From contig NZ_CP121647.1 in NCBI RefSeq assembly GCF_029714305.1, positions 4,298,501 through 4,362,500 on the forward strand: DNA of 64,000 bases. The letters run 5' to 3'. Both the position numbers and the translations under genes were made by a program. Below the pieces are notes generated by a model, which had not been told where the DNA came from, did not search any database, and saw only the letters and a list, made by a program, of their open reading frames with translations. The stretch comes from Bradyrhizobium sp. CB3481. Lineage in GTDB: Bacteria > Pseudomonadota > Alphaproteobacteria > Rhizobiales > Xanthobacteraceae. Of the stretch, positions 1 through 9,546 are shown piece after piece (position 1 is the first letter of the stretch; every line of letters begins with the position of its first letter).

Positions 1-1670
1 ACGCCGTTCTCCGGCGGCGGCGTGCCGAGCAGCACGTTGCCGACCTGCCAGGCCGCGGCCTGATCCATCAGCCGCAGCGGCTCGCGGTCGTCCGTGGCGA
101 GCATGACCTCGCGCAGCGGCTTCGCCGCGCCGAGCCGCGCCAGCCCGGCATAGAGCTGCGCCAGGTCCTGCAAGGTGACACCGACGCCGCCGAGGCCCAT
201 CGCAAGGCCCGGCGCTTCATCCTTCGGCAGGACAAGGTTGCCACCGGCCTGCTTCAGGCGCGATGACAGCCGGCTGGAGCCGACGCGGTCGAGCAGCGCA
301 ATTGCGGGCACATTCAACGAAAGCTGCAGCGCTTTGCGCACCGGCACCGTACCCTGGAACGTCATGTCGAAATTTTCCGGCGCGTAGGAGCCGAAACGAA
401 TGGGCCGGTCGTCGATCAGGCTTTCCGGATGGATAAAGCCGTCTTCGAAGGCGAGGCCATAGATGAACGGCTTTAGCGTCGACCCCGGCGAGCGCACCGC
501 GCGGGTCATGTCGACCTGCCCGGCTCGGCGTTCGTCGAAGTAATCCGCCGATCCGACGCGGGCCAGCACGTCGCCGCTTTCATTGTCGAGGGCGATGATT
601 GCGACCGAAATGTCAGGGCCCTGCGCCAGCGCGCGGTCGCGCGCCAGCCCTTCCAGCGTCTTCTGCAAGCTCGAATCCAGCGTCAGCTTGATGAGTGGCC
701 TGTCTTTCATCGTCGCCATCGCGGCATCGGAGGAATGCGGCGCGAGGATCGGCATCGGCTTGCGCAGCCGCGGCACGGCGGCCACCGTGGCCTGCGCCGC
801 GTCTTCTTTCGACACCACGCCATCCTCGACCATGCGCGCCAGCACGCGATCGCGCGCGGCGTGAGCGGCTTCCGGATGGCGGTCGAGCCGGCGGCGCTCC
901 GGCGATTGCGGCAGCGCGACCAGCAGCGCCGCTTCCGCAAGCGACAGCCGCTTCGGCTCCTTGCCGAAATAGGCGATCGAGGCGGCACGAATGCCTTCAA
1001 GGTTACCGCCGAACGGCGCCAGCATCAGATAGAGATCGAGAATTTCGTCCTTGCTGAGCTGCTGCTCGAGCTGAACCGCACGCACCATCTGGCGGAGTTT
1101 TGCATAGACCGAACGCTCGCGGCGCGGCTCCAGCAGCCGCGCCAATTGCATCGTAATCGTCGAGCCGCCGGACACGATATGGCCGCTCGTGGCGAACTGC
1201 AGGGCGGCGCGCCCGAGCGCTACCGGATCGACGCCGCCATGCGACCAGAAGCGGCGATCCTCATAGGCCAGCAGCAGCTTGAGATAGGTGGGATCGACCG
1301 CGGTCTTCGCATCGACCGGGAGCCGCCAGCGGCCGTCCGCCATCGCATAGGCGCGCAGTAGCTTGCCGTTGCGGTCGACGATCGTGGTCGACACCTTGCG
1401 CGCCTGCTCCAGCGGCAACGGGCCGAACGAGAAGACCCACCCGGCGAAGGCGGTGGTGAGGACGATGAGGACGAAGGCGAGAGACACCGCGATCCGGAAA
1501 AAGCGGCGACGGCCACCCCCACCGCCGTCATGCCCGGGCTTGGCCCGGGCATCCACGTCTTCCTGCGCCGCGGCAAAGGATGTGGATGCCCGGGACATCT
1601 GCGCGAAGACGCGCTTCGCGCTTTTGCCCGGGCATGACGATGACTGTTGCTGGCGCAGATCGTCGCTCAT
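1..1670 (-). CDS. pbpC: Penicillin-binding protein 1C, N-terminal ~556 residues (runs off left edge)
   Basis: Bifunctional peptidoglycan glycosyltransferase/transpeptidase of the inner membrane; the C-terminus lies beyond the window. After a cytoplasmic N-terminus and one membrane segment (about residues 56-78) comes a GT51 domain with the EDRRFWSHGG motif (catalytic Glu near 137) and GGSTITMQLARLL, then a transpeptidase domain with SPGSTLKPF (SxxK, Ser near 397) and SLNVPAI. The ATG at 1670 overlaps the stop of the upstream macroglobulin gene as ATGA, so the two are probably co-translated, as in the known yfhM-pbpC pairing. Residues about 11-49 are encoded by a palindromic repeat (separate entry) and have no counterpart expected in the family. 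The start is supported by the overlap, though initiation inside the repeat cannot be excluded. Confidence 0.93.
   Translation of the reverse strand, partial: MSDDLRQQQSSSCPGKSAKRVFAQMSRASTSFAAAQEDVDARAKPGHDGGGGGRRRFFRIAVSLAFVLIVLTTAFAGWVFSFGPLPLEQARKVSTTIVDRNGKLLRAYAMADGRWRLPVDAKTAVDPTYLKLLLAYEDRRFWSHGGVDPVALGRAALQFATSGHIVSGGSTITMQLARLLEPRRERSVYAKLRQMVRAVQLEQQLSKDEILDLYLMLAPFGGNLEGIRAASIAYFGKEPKRLSLAEAALLVALPQSPERRRLDRHPEAAHAARDRVLARMVEDGVVSKEDAAQATVAAVPRLRKPMPILAPHSSDAAMATMKDRPLIKLTLDSSLQKTLEGLARDRALAQGPDISVAIIALDNESGDVLARVGSADYFDERRAGQVDMTRAVRSPGSTLKPFIYGLAFEDGFIHPESLIDDRPIRFGSYAPENFDMTFQGTVPVRKALQLSLNVPAIALLDRVGSSRLSSRLKQAGGNLVLPKDEAPGLAMGLGGVGVTLQDLAQLYAGLARLGAAKPLREVMLATDDREPLRLMDQAAAWQVGNVLLGTPPPENG
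1526..1639. repeat. Palindromic interspersed repeat inside pbpC
   Basis: A 114-bp element with nested inverted repeats. The ends GTCATGCCCGGG and CCCGGGCATGAC are perfect inverts. A second pair, CCCGGGCATCCAC and GTGGATGCCCGGG, lies inside, and GCGCGAAGACGCGCTTCGCGC forms an inner stem. The style matches interspersed palindromic repeats I know from Bradyrhizobium and relatives. Its length is a multiple of three, so it stays open as the cytoplasmic N-terminus of pbpC. Confidence 0.85.
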
Positions 1671-4600
1671 TTCGCCGGACGAACCTCAACCGAGCCGGTG
1701 CCGGTGCGGCCATAGCGCGAGGGGTTGTACATGTCCTCGACATAGGCCTGCGGCAGCACGTATTTGCCGGGCGAAACCGCGCGCACGATATAGGCGACCG
1801 TGAACACCGACTGGTCGTCGCTGGCACGGTCGATCGCTGCGGTGAAGCGGTCGTCGCGGAACTCGGTATGCTCCGGCTCCTCGCCGTCTTCGATCCAGTC
1901 GAGCGTACCCGAGTCACCCGACGATACCAGGCGCGGGTTGTCGATCTCGAGGCCGGCCGGCAGATAGTCGGCCACCATGATGTGCCCGTATTCCGGCTTG
2001 GCCTCGGTGATCTTCAACACGACGGCGAAGCGATCATTCTGCTTGGCCTTGGTGACATCGGCCGGCTTGCCGTCGAGCGTGAGGTAGCTTCGCTCGATCT
2101 TGAAGCCGTTGGACGCCGCCGGCTCCGGGGTAACAGGCGAGCCCGAGACCGAGACCACCGCCTGCAGCGGCGCATCACCGGTGTTGGTGATCTTCACCGG
2201 CTTGCCGGCCACCGCCTCGGCCTTGTAGCTGCGATAGACCGCGGCCTTGGCTGGCGATCCATCGATGTCGAGCGACAATGCCTCCTTCGACAGTGCCCGC
2301 GCCGCCAGCACCATCCACGCATTCTCCTGCGTCGAGGTGTAAGGCGTGAGCCCCCGCGCCGCTTCGACCCGTGCGACGGCCTGCGTCAGCGTCGCCCGCG
2401 GCGCGTTGCCTTCGCTGGCGAGCGAGACCAGCGCCGCCGCATCGCGCAGCTGCGAGCCGTAATCGACGCGGCCGAACTCGAACACGGGTTTTGGCGCCAG
2501 CGCTTCAACTGCCGCCGTATAGACTCGCTCCGCCCGCGTCCGGTCGCCGACCAACGCCAGCGCCGCCGCAAGCTGCGACTTTGCGATCGGCGTCGCCAAG
2601 TTGTTCAGCTTGGTGTCGGCGAGATAGCGCAGGTCGCCTATCGGGGCGGCGCCGTTGCGGGCGAGCACGTAGAGGCCGTAGGCCAGATCGCGGCCGCCGT
2701 CCTTTTCCGGCTCATTGGCGTTGACCACCGAGTTCCTGATACGGTCGAGCGCGTTCTTGAACAGCACGTCCGGCACCGCAAAACCCTTCTCGCGGGCGCG
2801 GGTCAGGAAGTCGGTGACGTAGGCGTCGAGCCAGGCGTCGTCGCCGCCGGCCGACCACAGGCCGAACGAGCCGTTCGAGCCCTGCCGTGCCAGCAGGCGT
2901 TCGATCGCATCCTTGATGCGCTGATCGACGGCGGTATCCATCGCCAGATGCGCGCCGGCCGCGAGATCGTTGACATAGAGTAGCGGCATCGCGCGGCTGG
3001 TGATCTGCTCGGAGCAGCCATGCGGATAGCGATCCAGCGCCTTCAAAATGGTCGCCGCATCGAGCGCGGTGGAGAGGCCGACCGAGAGCGACACGCTGCC
3101 GGTGCCCGACACCAGGTCGGAGAACATGTCCGGGCTCAGCGTCAGGCTTTCGCCCTTGGCCAGTGTCCGGATCGAACGCCGCGCCAGCACCTGCGTCGCC
3201 GCCTTGACGTCGAGCGCATAGTGCCGCGCCAGGGTCAGCCCATTCGGACCCTTGATGTCGACGTCGAGATTGGCGGTGCCGGCGCCACCGGCATCGAGCG
3301 CCAGCGACATCGAGGTCCGCTGCTTCGCCGCGAGCTTCACCGTGGTGGTCGGGTTGCCCGTCACCTTTATCGGGCCCGAGGTCTTCACGCTGATGCTGTA
3401 GTCGCCGGGCGCGCCCTCGACATTGTCGAGATCAAAGCTCATCGTGCCCTTGTCGCCGCTCAGCAGGAAGCGTGGCAGCGTTGCCGTCAGCACCACGGGA
3501 TCGCGCACGGTGACGTCGATGGTGGCGCGGCCGAGCTTGCTCGCCGTCCACGCCACTGCCATGACGCGCGCGGTACCAGCGAACTCCGGAATGTCAAAGC
3601 TGACCTCGGCAGTGCCGTCGGCGCCGACCGTGACGATGCCGGAATAGAGCGCCAGCGGCTTTTGCGTGGGCGGCGAGCCCTGCAGCTCGGCGCCGGCAGA
3701 GTCACCGCCTGTCCTGATCTGGCCGCGGGTGCCCTGCATGCCGTCGATCAACTGACCATAGAGGTCGCGGACCTCTGCCGTCAGGCGGCGCTGGCCGAGA
3801 TAGTAATCATCCGGCGCCGGCGGCTTGTAGTTGGTCAAATTGAGAATGCCGACGTCGACCGCAGCGACCACGATCTTGGCGTCCTCGCCGGGATTGAGCC
3901 CGCCGAGCTTGACCGGGATCTTGAGGTTGGTGCCGGGCCGCACCAAGGGCGGCGGCGACAGCGCAACCTGCAGCGTGCGGGTCTTCTTGTCGATGCCGAA
4001 CCACTTTAAGCCGATCGCGCGGCCGGGCATCCGGAGTGCCGCCGCATCCAGCGGCCGGCGCAGCGTCGCCAGCACATAGGCGCCGGTGCCCCAGTCCTTG
4101 CCGACGGTGAGCTTGACCTGCTGGGTGCCTTCCTTGACGTCGACGGTCTGCGTCGTCAGCAGGCGGTCGCCGAGCACATTCACCGTCAGCTTGCCGGCGG
4201 TACGGGCATTGACCGACACCACCATCGTGTCACCCGAGGCATATTCCGGCTTGTCGACCGAGGTTTCCAGAAGGTCCGGTGTGTCGGCGCTGCCGTCGGA
4301 ATACCAGCCGACGTCGAACTGCATCGAGGTGATCGGGCCGTCCGCATCATTCGATTTGACGTCGAGGCGATAGCGGCCGGGCTCCGGCGAAACCGAGACA
4401 CGGGCCGCCTTGTCTGATGTTAGCGTCAGGTCGCCGTCGGCGACGCGCTTGGTCGACTTGACCGGCTCATATTCCCAGGACGAGTTCTGGCGATACCATT
4501 GGTAGCGCGACTCCATCTTCAGGAACTCGTAACGCAGGCCATCGCGCGCCAGCTGCTTGCCGTCGGGACTGACGAACACGACGTCGAACTCGGCCTTGTC

Positions 4601-6877
4601 GCCCTCGGCAACGCTCTTGTCGCCGAACAGCGGCTTGATGCCGATCAGCGCCGCCGTCGGCGCCACCGGAAGCACCAGCTTGCGCTCGACCGCACGGCCA
4701 CCGGTCTCCACCATGCGGATGAAGATCTGCGCTTCCTGCGGACGGGTCGACGTCGGCGCCTTGGCGAGCGAGACCGGGAAGGTCGCCACGCCGTTGGCGT
4801 CGGCCTCAGGCAGGTTCTCGATCGGCGTGCGCTCGTTCGAGGAAGTCTCCTCGTCCGCCACGCCAAACTGGTAGCCGGGATAGCCCGGCCGCCCGGAGGC
4901 CGCGGGGGCAACCAGCATGTCGCCTTCGAGCTGCAGGCCCGAGGCCGGCGCGCCATAGAGGAACTTGCCGGCGACCTTCAGCTCGACCGGCCCCTCGGCC
5001 TTGATCATCTTATCCTTGGCCGAGATATCGAACTCGATCCGTTCAGGGATGTAGTCCTCGACCATGAAGGTGGTCTCGCCGACCGACGAGCCCTTGGGGT
5101 CGGTAAAGGCGCGCACCCGCCAGGTCCCGGTTGGGACCGCCGAATTGAGCGGCACGGCCATGGAACGGCCACCGGCGCCTTGATCCGGCAGCACGGCGCG
5201 GCGGAATTCGACGCCGTCCGGCCGTTCGATCACCAGCGTCAGCGGTCCGCCGGCCATGGCATTGCCCTGCCCGTCGCGCAGCAGCGCGGTCAGGTAGACC
5301 GTCTCGTTCGAGCGGTAGACGCCGCGTTCGGCGTAGACGAAGGCATCGGCGCCCGGAGGCACCACCCGCCCGGAAACGCCGCGGTCGGTCAGGTCGAAGG
5401 CGTTGGTCTTCAGGCTGAGGAAGGCGTAGTCGGCCTTGTCGCTCATGACGGTCAGCAGCGCCGGCGACAGTCCGCCCTCGCCGCGCGCCAGGCCCGCCTC
5501 GAACAGCACGTGGCCGGCATCGTCGGTCTTGCGGGTGGCGAGGATCTCGTTGTTGCGCGCGACCAGCCGCACTTCGGCCTTCGCGACGGCGTCGGTCGAG
5601 GCTAGCGAATTGACGAAGACGTGGATGCCGTCATTGCCGGAAAACGCTGTCAGACCCATGTCGGAGACGATGAACCATTGCGTTGCCAGCGAGCCGTCAT
5701 CGTCGCCGCTGCCGGGGCCCTTGGCCGCCGCCGTCATCACATAGACGCCGGGCTGCAGATCGCCGAGCGCCTGGTCCACGGGGAAAGCCGTCACGATATC
5801 CTGGTTCAACGTCGAAGCGGTCGCAAGCTCGCCGGACCAGACTTTTACGCCGCGTTCGTCGCCAAGGCTGGAGAGCTGGTAGCTAGAGAGCGTCTTCTGA
5901 AAATCGCTGTCGACCACCGTGTTGATCAGATTGCGGTCGCCGATCCGGAAAACGTTGACGTTCACCGCAGGCGTGTTGACGCTGACCAGCGGAATGCCGC
6001 GCTGGCCCGTGCGCGGCAGCACATAGGCGCGGCCGGTAAAGCGCACAAATGGCTTGCGGTCGCGGACATAGATGTTGAACTCGGCCGACTTCGGCAGGGT
6101 CTCCTTCACCGTGGACGGCAGACCGGCGCGCAGATTGATGTTGTAGCGCTCGCCATGCTTCAGCCCGTCGACGCAGAGCTGCTTGCCTTCGCTGGTCAGC
6201 GCCGGCTTGTCGGTGCCGGCCAGCGCCACGAAGGGCGCAAAATCGACCCGCTTGGCGAGGTCTTCGGAGAACTGGAAACAGGCGCGCGGCGAGGCGCCGT
6301 CGGAATCGACGGTATAATCGAGCAGCCGGAAGCCGTGCTGGTCGCGCATCTTCTCGTACTGGCCGCGGACCTCGGCGACCTCGCGCATGTCGAGCGACAT
6401 GCGAAGCGCATCCAGCGCCGGACGCCACAGCTTGCGCTCGGACATCGCCCGGCCCAGCACCGCCAGCGCGTCGGCCTCCTCGGCCTGGTTGCCGGCGCGC
6501 TGATAGGCGATATAGGCGGCGGTCGCGGCGCGCTCGTACAGGAAGGTCTGCTCGCTGGAGCTGGCGGCGCGGATCTGGAAGATCGTCCTGGCGAGTTTTA
6601 GCCAATTTGCGCTGTCTTCAGGCGTGGTGGCGGCGATCTGGCCGAGAACCTGCAGGCCAACCCGGAAATCGGAGCGCTTGAAGGCGGCGTCGGCGTCGCT
6701 CCGCAGCGTCGCGGAGGATTTTGCCACCGGCCCCGCCTCGCTCTTGATCTGGGCCTCCAGCTTGACGGCCGAATCGGCCAGCTCGTCGCGCTTGAACGCC
6801 TTGTCGGCGGCCCCTGCCGCCGTCAGGCCGAGCGCCAGCGTGGCGCAAATCACTGTGGCGCGGACCAAACCGATCAT
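1667..6877 (-). CDS. Bacterial alpha-2-macroglobulin family protein (YfhM-like), 1736 aa
   Basis: Periplasmic protease trap thought to work with PBP1C to protect the envelope. The start at 6877 has an AAGGAG site and opens a signal peptide (MIGLVRATVICATLALGL, cleavage near GAA/AD) without a lipobox Cys, so it is probably soluble rather than a lipoprotein, unlike E. coli YfhM. A longer open frame reaches 7075 but lacks a good site. Repeated MG-type beta domains fill the first two thirds. The thioester motif GCSEQ is intact (Cys about 1288, Gln about 1291), followed by an alpha-helical thioester domain and a C-terminal receptor-like beta domain ending YVEDMYNPSRYGR. Length fits the family. The stop overlaps the pbpC start by four bases. 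Confidence 0.93.
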   Translation of the reverse strand: MIGLVRATVICATLALGLTAAGAADKAFKRDELADSAVKLEAQIKSEAGPVAKSSATLRSDADAAFKRSDFRVGLQVLGQIAATTPEDSANWLKLARTIFQIRAASSSEQTFLYERAATAAYIAYQRAGNQAEEADALAVLGRAMSERKLWRPALDALRMSLDMREVAEVRGQYEKMRDQHGFRLLDYTVDSDGASPRACFQFSEDLAKRVDFAPFVALAGTDKPALTSEGKQLCVDGLKHGERYNINLRAGLPSTVKETLPKSAEFNIYVRDRKPFVRFTGRAYVLPRTGQRGIPLVSVNTPAVNVNVFRIGDRNLINTVVDSDFQKTLSSYQLSSLGDERGVKVWSGELATASTLNQDIVTAFPVDQALGDLQPGVYVMTAAAKGPGSGDDDGSLATQWFIVSDMGLTAFSGNDGIHVFVNSLASTDAVAKAEVRLVARNNEILATRKTDDAGHVLFEAGLARGEGGLSPALLTVMSDKADYAFLSLKTNAFDLTDRGVSGRVVPPGADAFVYAERGVYRSNETVYLTALLRDGQGNAMAGGPLTLVIERPDGVEFRRAVLPDQGAGGRSMAVPLNSAVPTGTWRVRAFTDPKGSSVGETTFMVEDYIPERIEFDISAKDKMIKAEGPVELKVAGKFLYGAPASGLQLEGDMLVAPAASGRPGYPGYQFGVADEETSSNERTPIENLPEADANGVATFPVSLAKAPTSTRPQEAQIFIRMVETGGRAVERKLVLPVAPTAALIGIKPLFGDKSVAEGDKAEFDVVFVSPDGKQLARDGLRYEFLKMESRYQWYRQNSSWEYEPVKSTKRVADGDLTLTSDKAARVSVSPEPGRYRLDVKSNDADGPITSMQFDVGWYSDGSADTPDLLETSVDKPEYASGDTMVVSVNARTAGKLTVNVLGDRLLTTQTVDVKEGTQQVKLTVGKDWGTGAYVLATLRRPLDAAALRMPGRAIGLKWFGIDKKTRTLQVALSPPPLVRPGTNLKIPVKLGGLNPGEDAKIVVAAVDVGILNLTNYKPPAPDDYYLGQRRLTAEVRDLYGQLIDGMQGTRGQIRTGGDSAGAELQGSPPTQKPLALYSGIVTVGADGTAEVSFDIPEFAGTARVMAVAWTASKLGRATIDVTVRDPVVLTATLPRFLLSGDKGTMSFDLDNVEGAPGDYSISVKTSGPIKVTGNPTTTVKLAAKQRTSMSLALDAGGAGTANLDVDIKGPNGLTLARHYALDVKAATQVLARRSIRTLAKGESLTLSPDMFSDLVSGTGSVSLSVGLSTALDAATILKALDRYPHGCSEQITSRAMPLLYVNDLAAGAHLAMDTAVDQRIKDAIERLLARQGSNGSFGLWSAGGDDAWLDAYVTDFLTRAREKGFAVPDVLFKNALDRIRNSVVNANEPEKDGGRDLAYGLYVLARNGAAPIGDLRYLADTKLNNLATPIAKSQLAAALALVGDRTRAERVYTAAVEALAPKPVFEFGRVDYGSQLRDAAALVSLASEGNAPRATLTQAVARVEAARGLTPYTSTQENAWMVLAARALSKEALSLDIDGSPAKAAVYRSYKAEAVAGKPVKITNTGDAPLQAVVSVSGSPVTPEPAASNGFKIERSYLTLDGKPADVTKAKQNDRFAVVLKITEAKPEYGHIMVADYLPAGLEIDNPRLVSSGDSGTLDWIEDGEEPEHTEFRDDRFTAAIDRASDDQSVFTVAYIVRAVSPGKYVLPQAYVEDMYNPSRYGRTGTGSVEVRPAK

Positions 6878-7234
6878 GATGGGCTCCTTGCCGCGGACAT
6901 CAGCCGCGTAACGATCAAAAAAGGCGCGAAAAGGTGACGGACTGATGGCGGTATTATCGGCTTGCGAAAAGGTCGCATGCATGGCTTTGGCAGTCCGAAA
7001 GGTCCCGCCCGCCCCGACCGGCGGAGTGCCGGCAGGCAGGCATGTGTTGCAGGCATATGTTATGGGCAGGCGCAAAGGCTATGGCCCGCCGTCTGGCTTT
7101 GTCGCAACCTTGAGGAAATCGGTTCGACCGTCTTGGCGGGAAAGCGGATTTTTCATATTGGCAATGCTAGACAAGGCAAAGCTGAACGTCAGAGCGAACA
7201 ACAGGGCGATTGCCAGCCGGCATACCGCCCGGAC

Positions 7235-7311
7235 GGTCCCGTAGCTCAACTGGATAGAGTAGCGGATTTCTACTCCGCGGGTTGCAGGTTCGAATCCTGC
7301 CGGGATCGCCA
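7235..7311 (+). tRNA. tRNA-Arg (anticodon TCT)
   Basis: Cloverleaf of 77 nt with encoded CCA. The acceptor stem GGTCCCG pairs with CGGGATC, with one G-T pair. The anticodon stem GCGGA/TCCGC encloses loop TTTCTAC, and the T-loop is GTTCGAATC. It reads AGA, a rare codon in this GC-rich genome. Confidence 0.97.
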
Positions 7312-7379
7312 CCAAAAGTACCGGCGAAATCAGGGTTTGCTGCAGTTTCCGCCTGTTCGTGGTGTGATGACCCGACGCG

Positions 7380-7580
7380 TCAGTCCGTTCCGTAGCCGTA
7401 ACTATTCAGCCAGTTTTGCGTCTGTTCGGCAGTCCAGCCGGGGACCGTGATGCCCTTGGGGACGGCAACAGGTTGAGCCGGGCGGAAATGGTCAACGCGC
7501 GGTTTGGCGTGACGGGCCTTTGCGGCGTTGGCAGACGTACCGAGGGCAAGCAAAAGGCCTAGGGCCAAGAAAGAACGCAT
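7380..7580 (-). CDS. Small secreted protein of unknown function, 66 aa
   Basis: A signal peptide (MRSFLALGLLLALGTSANA) precedes a short basic mature part with GITVPGWTAEQTQNWLNSYGYG. A GGAG site lies 8 nt before the ATG. It converges on tRNA-Arg. I recognise no domain; secretion is inferred only from the N-terminus. Confidence 0.6.
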   Translation of the reverse strand: MRSFLALGLLLALGTSANAAKARHAKPRVDHFRPAQPVAVPKGITVPGWTAEQTQNWLNSYGYGTD

Positions 7581-7901
7581 CGTTCGGCTCCGCTGCTAAG
7601 CTCATACGTATCATGTGCGCGCCGGCGAGCTCCGACCCAAGGCGTAGCAGTTTAACGACTGATCAAATTGCCGGGATGATGGCATGCAAAACTCGAGTCA
7701 AAAGCAGCCCATTGATCGGTCCCCCTGCCCTCCGATCGGTCATCGAATGCCCTCCGAGATGGAAGTTGGTTGCCACCTGGATCGCCAGTGCGGCTCCACC
7801 CCGTCCGCAATTTCGACTTCATTCTCGTCAGGGTTGGGATTCTGGGCCTATGATGCCGGCCGGGAATTGCTTCCGTTGCCCTGACAAAGGATGCGGTCGT
7901 C

Positions 7902-8159
7902 ATGCCAAGAAAGGGAATTACCGGCCACGACGAATGGGTCGTCACGGAAGCGCTGGCGACCGCGCTCGTCGCGCTCGAGGCGCTTGAGCCGACCCAGCAA
8001 TCGCGCCAGCAGATGGATGACATCAGGAAACTGCTGGCGGCCAATTGTCAGCCCGGGACCATCAACCTGCATCTTGCCCAGGCCAAGTGCCGGCTGAACC
8101 CCCATGCCGACCGCGCCGTCATCTATCGGGAATATGGCTTTGAGGACTGGGAAGTCTGA
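7902..8159 (+). CDS. Small conserved-type hypothetical protein, 85 aa
   Basis: A soluble, mostly helical, acidic protein starting MPRKGITGHDEWVV and ending YREYGFEDWEV. An AAAGGA sequence lies 10 nt before the ATG. No signal peptide, membrane segment or known motif is visible. Overlapping minus-strand frames lack sites and look like shadows. Confidence 0.55.
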   Translation: MPRKGITGHDEWVVTEALATALVALEALEPTQQSRQQMDDIRKLLAANCQPGTINLHLAQAKCRLNPHADRAVIYREYGFEDWEV

Positions 8160-8254
8160 AGGGCGGAGATCAAGCGGGGCGCTTGCTGGAACAAGCTGCT
8201 AGTATCGCTGTTTCCGCCCCGGACCGATAAGCGGAAAGCATTGGAGACATCAGG

Positions 8255-8533
8255 ATGAAGCTGCCCCATGCCGTTGCAACGGCAATTGCCTTGACGGCTG
8301 CCACGATCACCCTGGCGGCCCCGGCGCGCGCCCAAACCTACGATCCGGCCTACCCGGTTTGCCTGCAGATCTACCAGGGCGGCATCGCAGACTATTACTT
8401 CGAGTGCGCCTATCGGACGATGGCGCAATGTCAGATGTCGGCATCGGGACGCCCGGCGCAGTGCGTGGTCAATCCCTACTACGGCGGACCGAAGTCCAGG
8501 CGCCAGCGTCAACGGTCGTACGACCGGTATTGA
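8255..8533 (+). CDS. DUF3551 family small secreted protein, 92 aa
   Basis: A signal peptide ends near PARAQ. The mature part has the DUF3551 pattern: YPVCLQIYQGG, then AYRTMAQCQMSASG and QCVVNPYY, with conserved Cys residues. This family is abundant in Bradyrhizobium and has no known function. A GGAGA site precedes the ATG. The tail is rich in Arg and Tyr. Confidence 0.8.
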   Translation: MKLPHAVATAIALTAATITLAAPARAQTYDPAYPVCLQIYQGGIADYYFECAYRTMAQCQMSASGRPAQCVVNPYYGGPKSRRQRQRSYDRY

Positions 8534-8553
8534 AACGAAGCCAGCGGCGCCGC

Positions 8554-8829
8554 TCACCAGCCGTAGGTGCCGAGCGCCAACGGACGCTGCGGCGCCTTCG
8601 CCGTTCGCGTCCCGTCCGACGTCAGGCAGCGGCGAGCGGCCTCGATCTCGGCATCGCTCGCGCCCTTCGATCGAGCCCAATGCTCGGCGGCGGGCGCACT
8701 GTATTTTGCGACGTAGTAGCGCACGACAGGGCAAGAGATCCGGCGCAAGACACCAGACGACTCACCCGCAAATCCGGCGCCTGGTGTCCCCACACACAGC
8801 GCCAACACACACAGCCAACGTAAATTCAT
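8554..8829 (-). CDS. Small secreted protein of unknown function, 91 aa
   Basis: The signal peptide (MNLRWLCVLALCVG, cleavage near GFAGE) is followed by ISCPVVRYYVAKYSAPAAE, HWARSKGASDAEIEAARRC and a basic tail. The two Cys residues could form a disulfide. The VRYYVAKYSAPAAE segment is typical of short conserved proteins in Bradyrhizobium. A GAGGGG site precedes the ATG. It converges on the DUF3551 gene with a 20-bp gap. Confidence 0.7.
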   Translation of the reverse strand: MNLRWLCVLALCVGTPGAGFAGESSGVLRRISCPVVRYYVAKYSAPAAEHWARSKGASDAEIEAARRCLTSDGTRTAKAPQRPLALGTYGW

Positions 8830-9090
8830 CCGATTCCCCTCTACGTCATAGAGAGGTCACTGCTTCGCTCGATGCATCAAGCTCGATTGTGGGTTCCGCG
8901 AGCGAAACCCGTGAAGCTGTGGTTAAGCCGCAACTATCGAGCCTTTGGTGGCGGGTTGGGTTCCCGGAATGGGAAGCTTTCCGAGATCATTAAAATTGAT
9001 TGTTTACGAAGAAGATCGAACCTCGTTGCTGCCTGCGCGCAATTCGATAGCCTGTCTTTGCCGAGACAGGCCTGAACGTTGGTACCGGAG

Positions 9091-9342
9091 ATGGAATTCG
9101 AACGCCGATCCGTTGCGAGGACGATGATTTCGAAAAACGCGCTGCTGTTCTTTGATGCGCAGCGCGGCGTCCTCACTTGCCGCGTTCAGGACATCACCAA
9201 TTCGGGCGCCGGGATCGAACTCCAGAGCCTCAACCTGCTGCCGCTGAATTTCGAATTGACCTTCGACAAATTTCACACCGTGCGGGAGTGCCGCGTGGTC
9301 TGGCGGCAAGGCGATTTCATCGGCGTGGCGTTTCAAAGCTGA
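9091..9342 (+). CDS. PilZ-domain protein, 83 aa
   Basis: A stand-alone PilZ domain, a family that often binds cyclic di-GMP. The N-terminal RSVAR supplies the RxxxR motif. The second motif reads DITNSG, a Thr variant of the usual DxSxxG. It ends CRVVWRQGDFIGVAF, typical of short rhizobial PilZ proteins. I chose the ATG at 9091; an in-frame TTG at 9079 is possible. Whether the Thr variant still binds cyclic di-GMP cannot be told from sequence. Confidence 0.8.
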   Translation: MEFERRSVARTMISKNALLFFDAQRGVLTCRVQDITNSGAGIELQSLNLLPLNFELTFDKFHTVRECRVVWRQGDFIGVAFQS

Positions 9343-9546
9343 TCCACCGGCGTCGCGCATACGCTTGGGAACTTCTGGAAACCGCCCAGCGCCACGGCGC
9401 GCCAAACAGCTTCGAGAGAATGGAACTAACGACGGGATTCCGCGTCGAATCTCCTTGGCCCGGTTCCCCGAACACCACCCAATGCCGGGCGGGATCCGCG
9501 ATCGCGCTTGCGCGGCTCCTTGGAAAGTGGTGACGGGAGTTCGACC

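Noticed and set aside
1580..2983. Long + strand open frame (467 codons) opposite the macroglobulin gene
   Set aside because: Arg/Gln/Asp-rich, without motifs, site or homology; an antisense shadow of a GC-rich gene.
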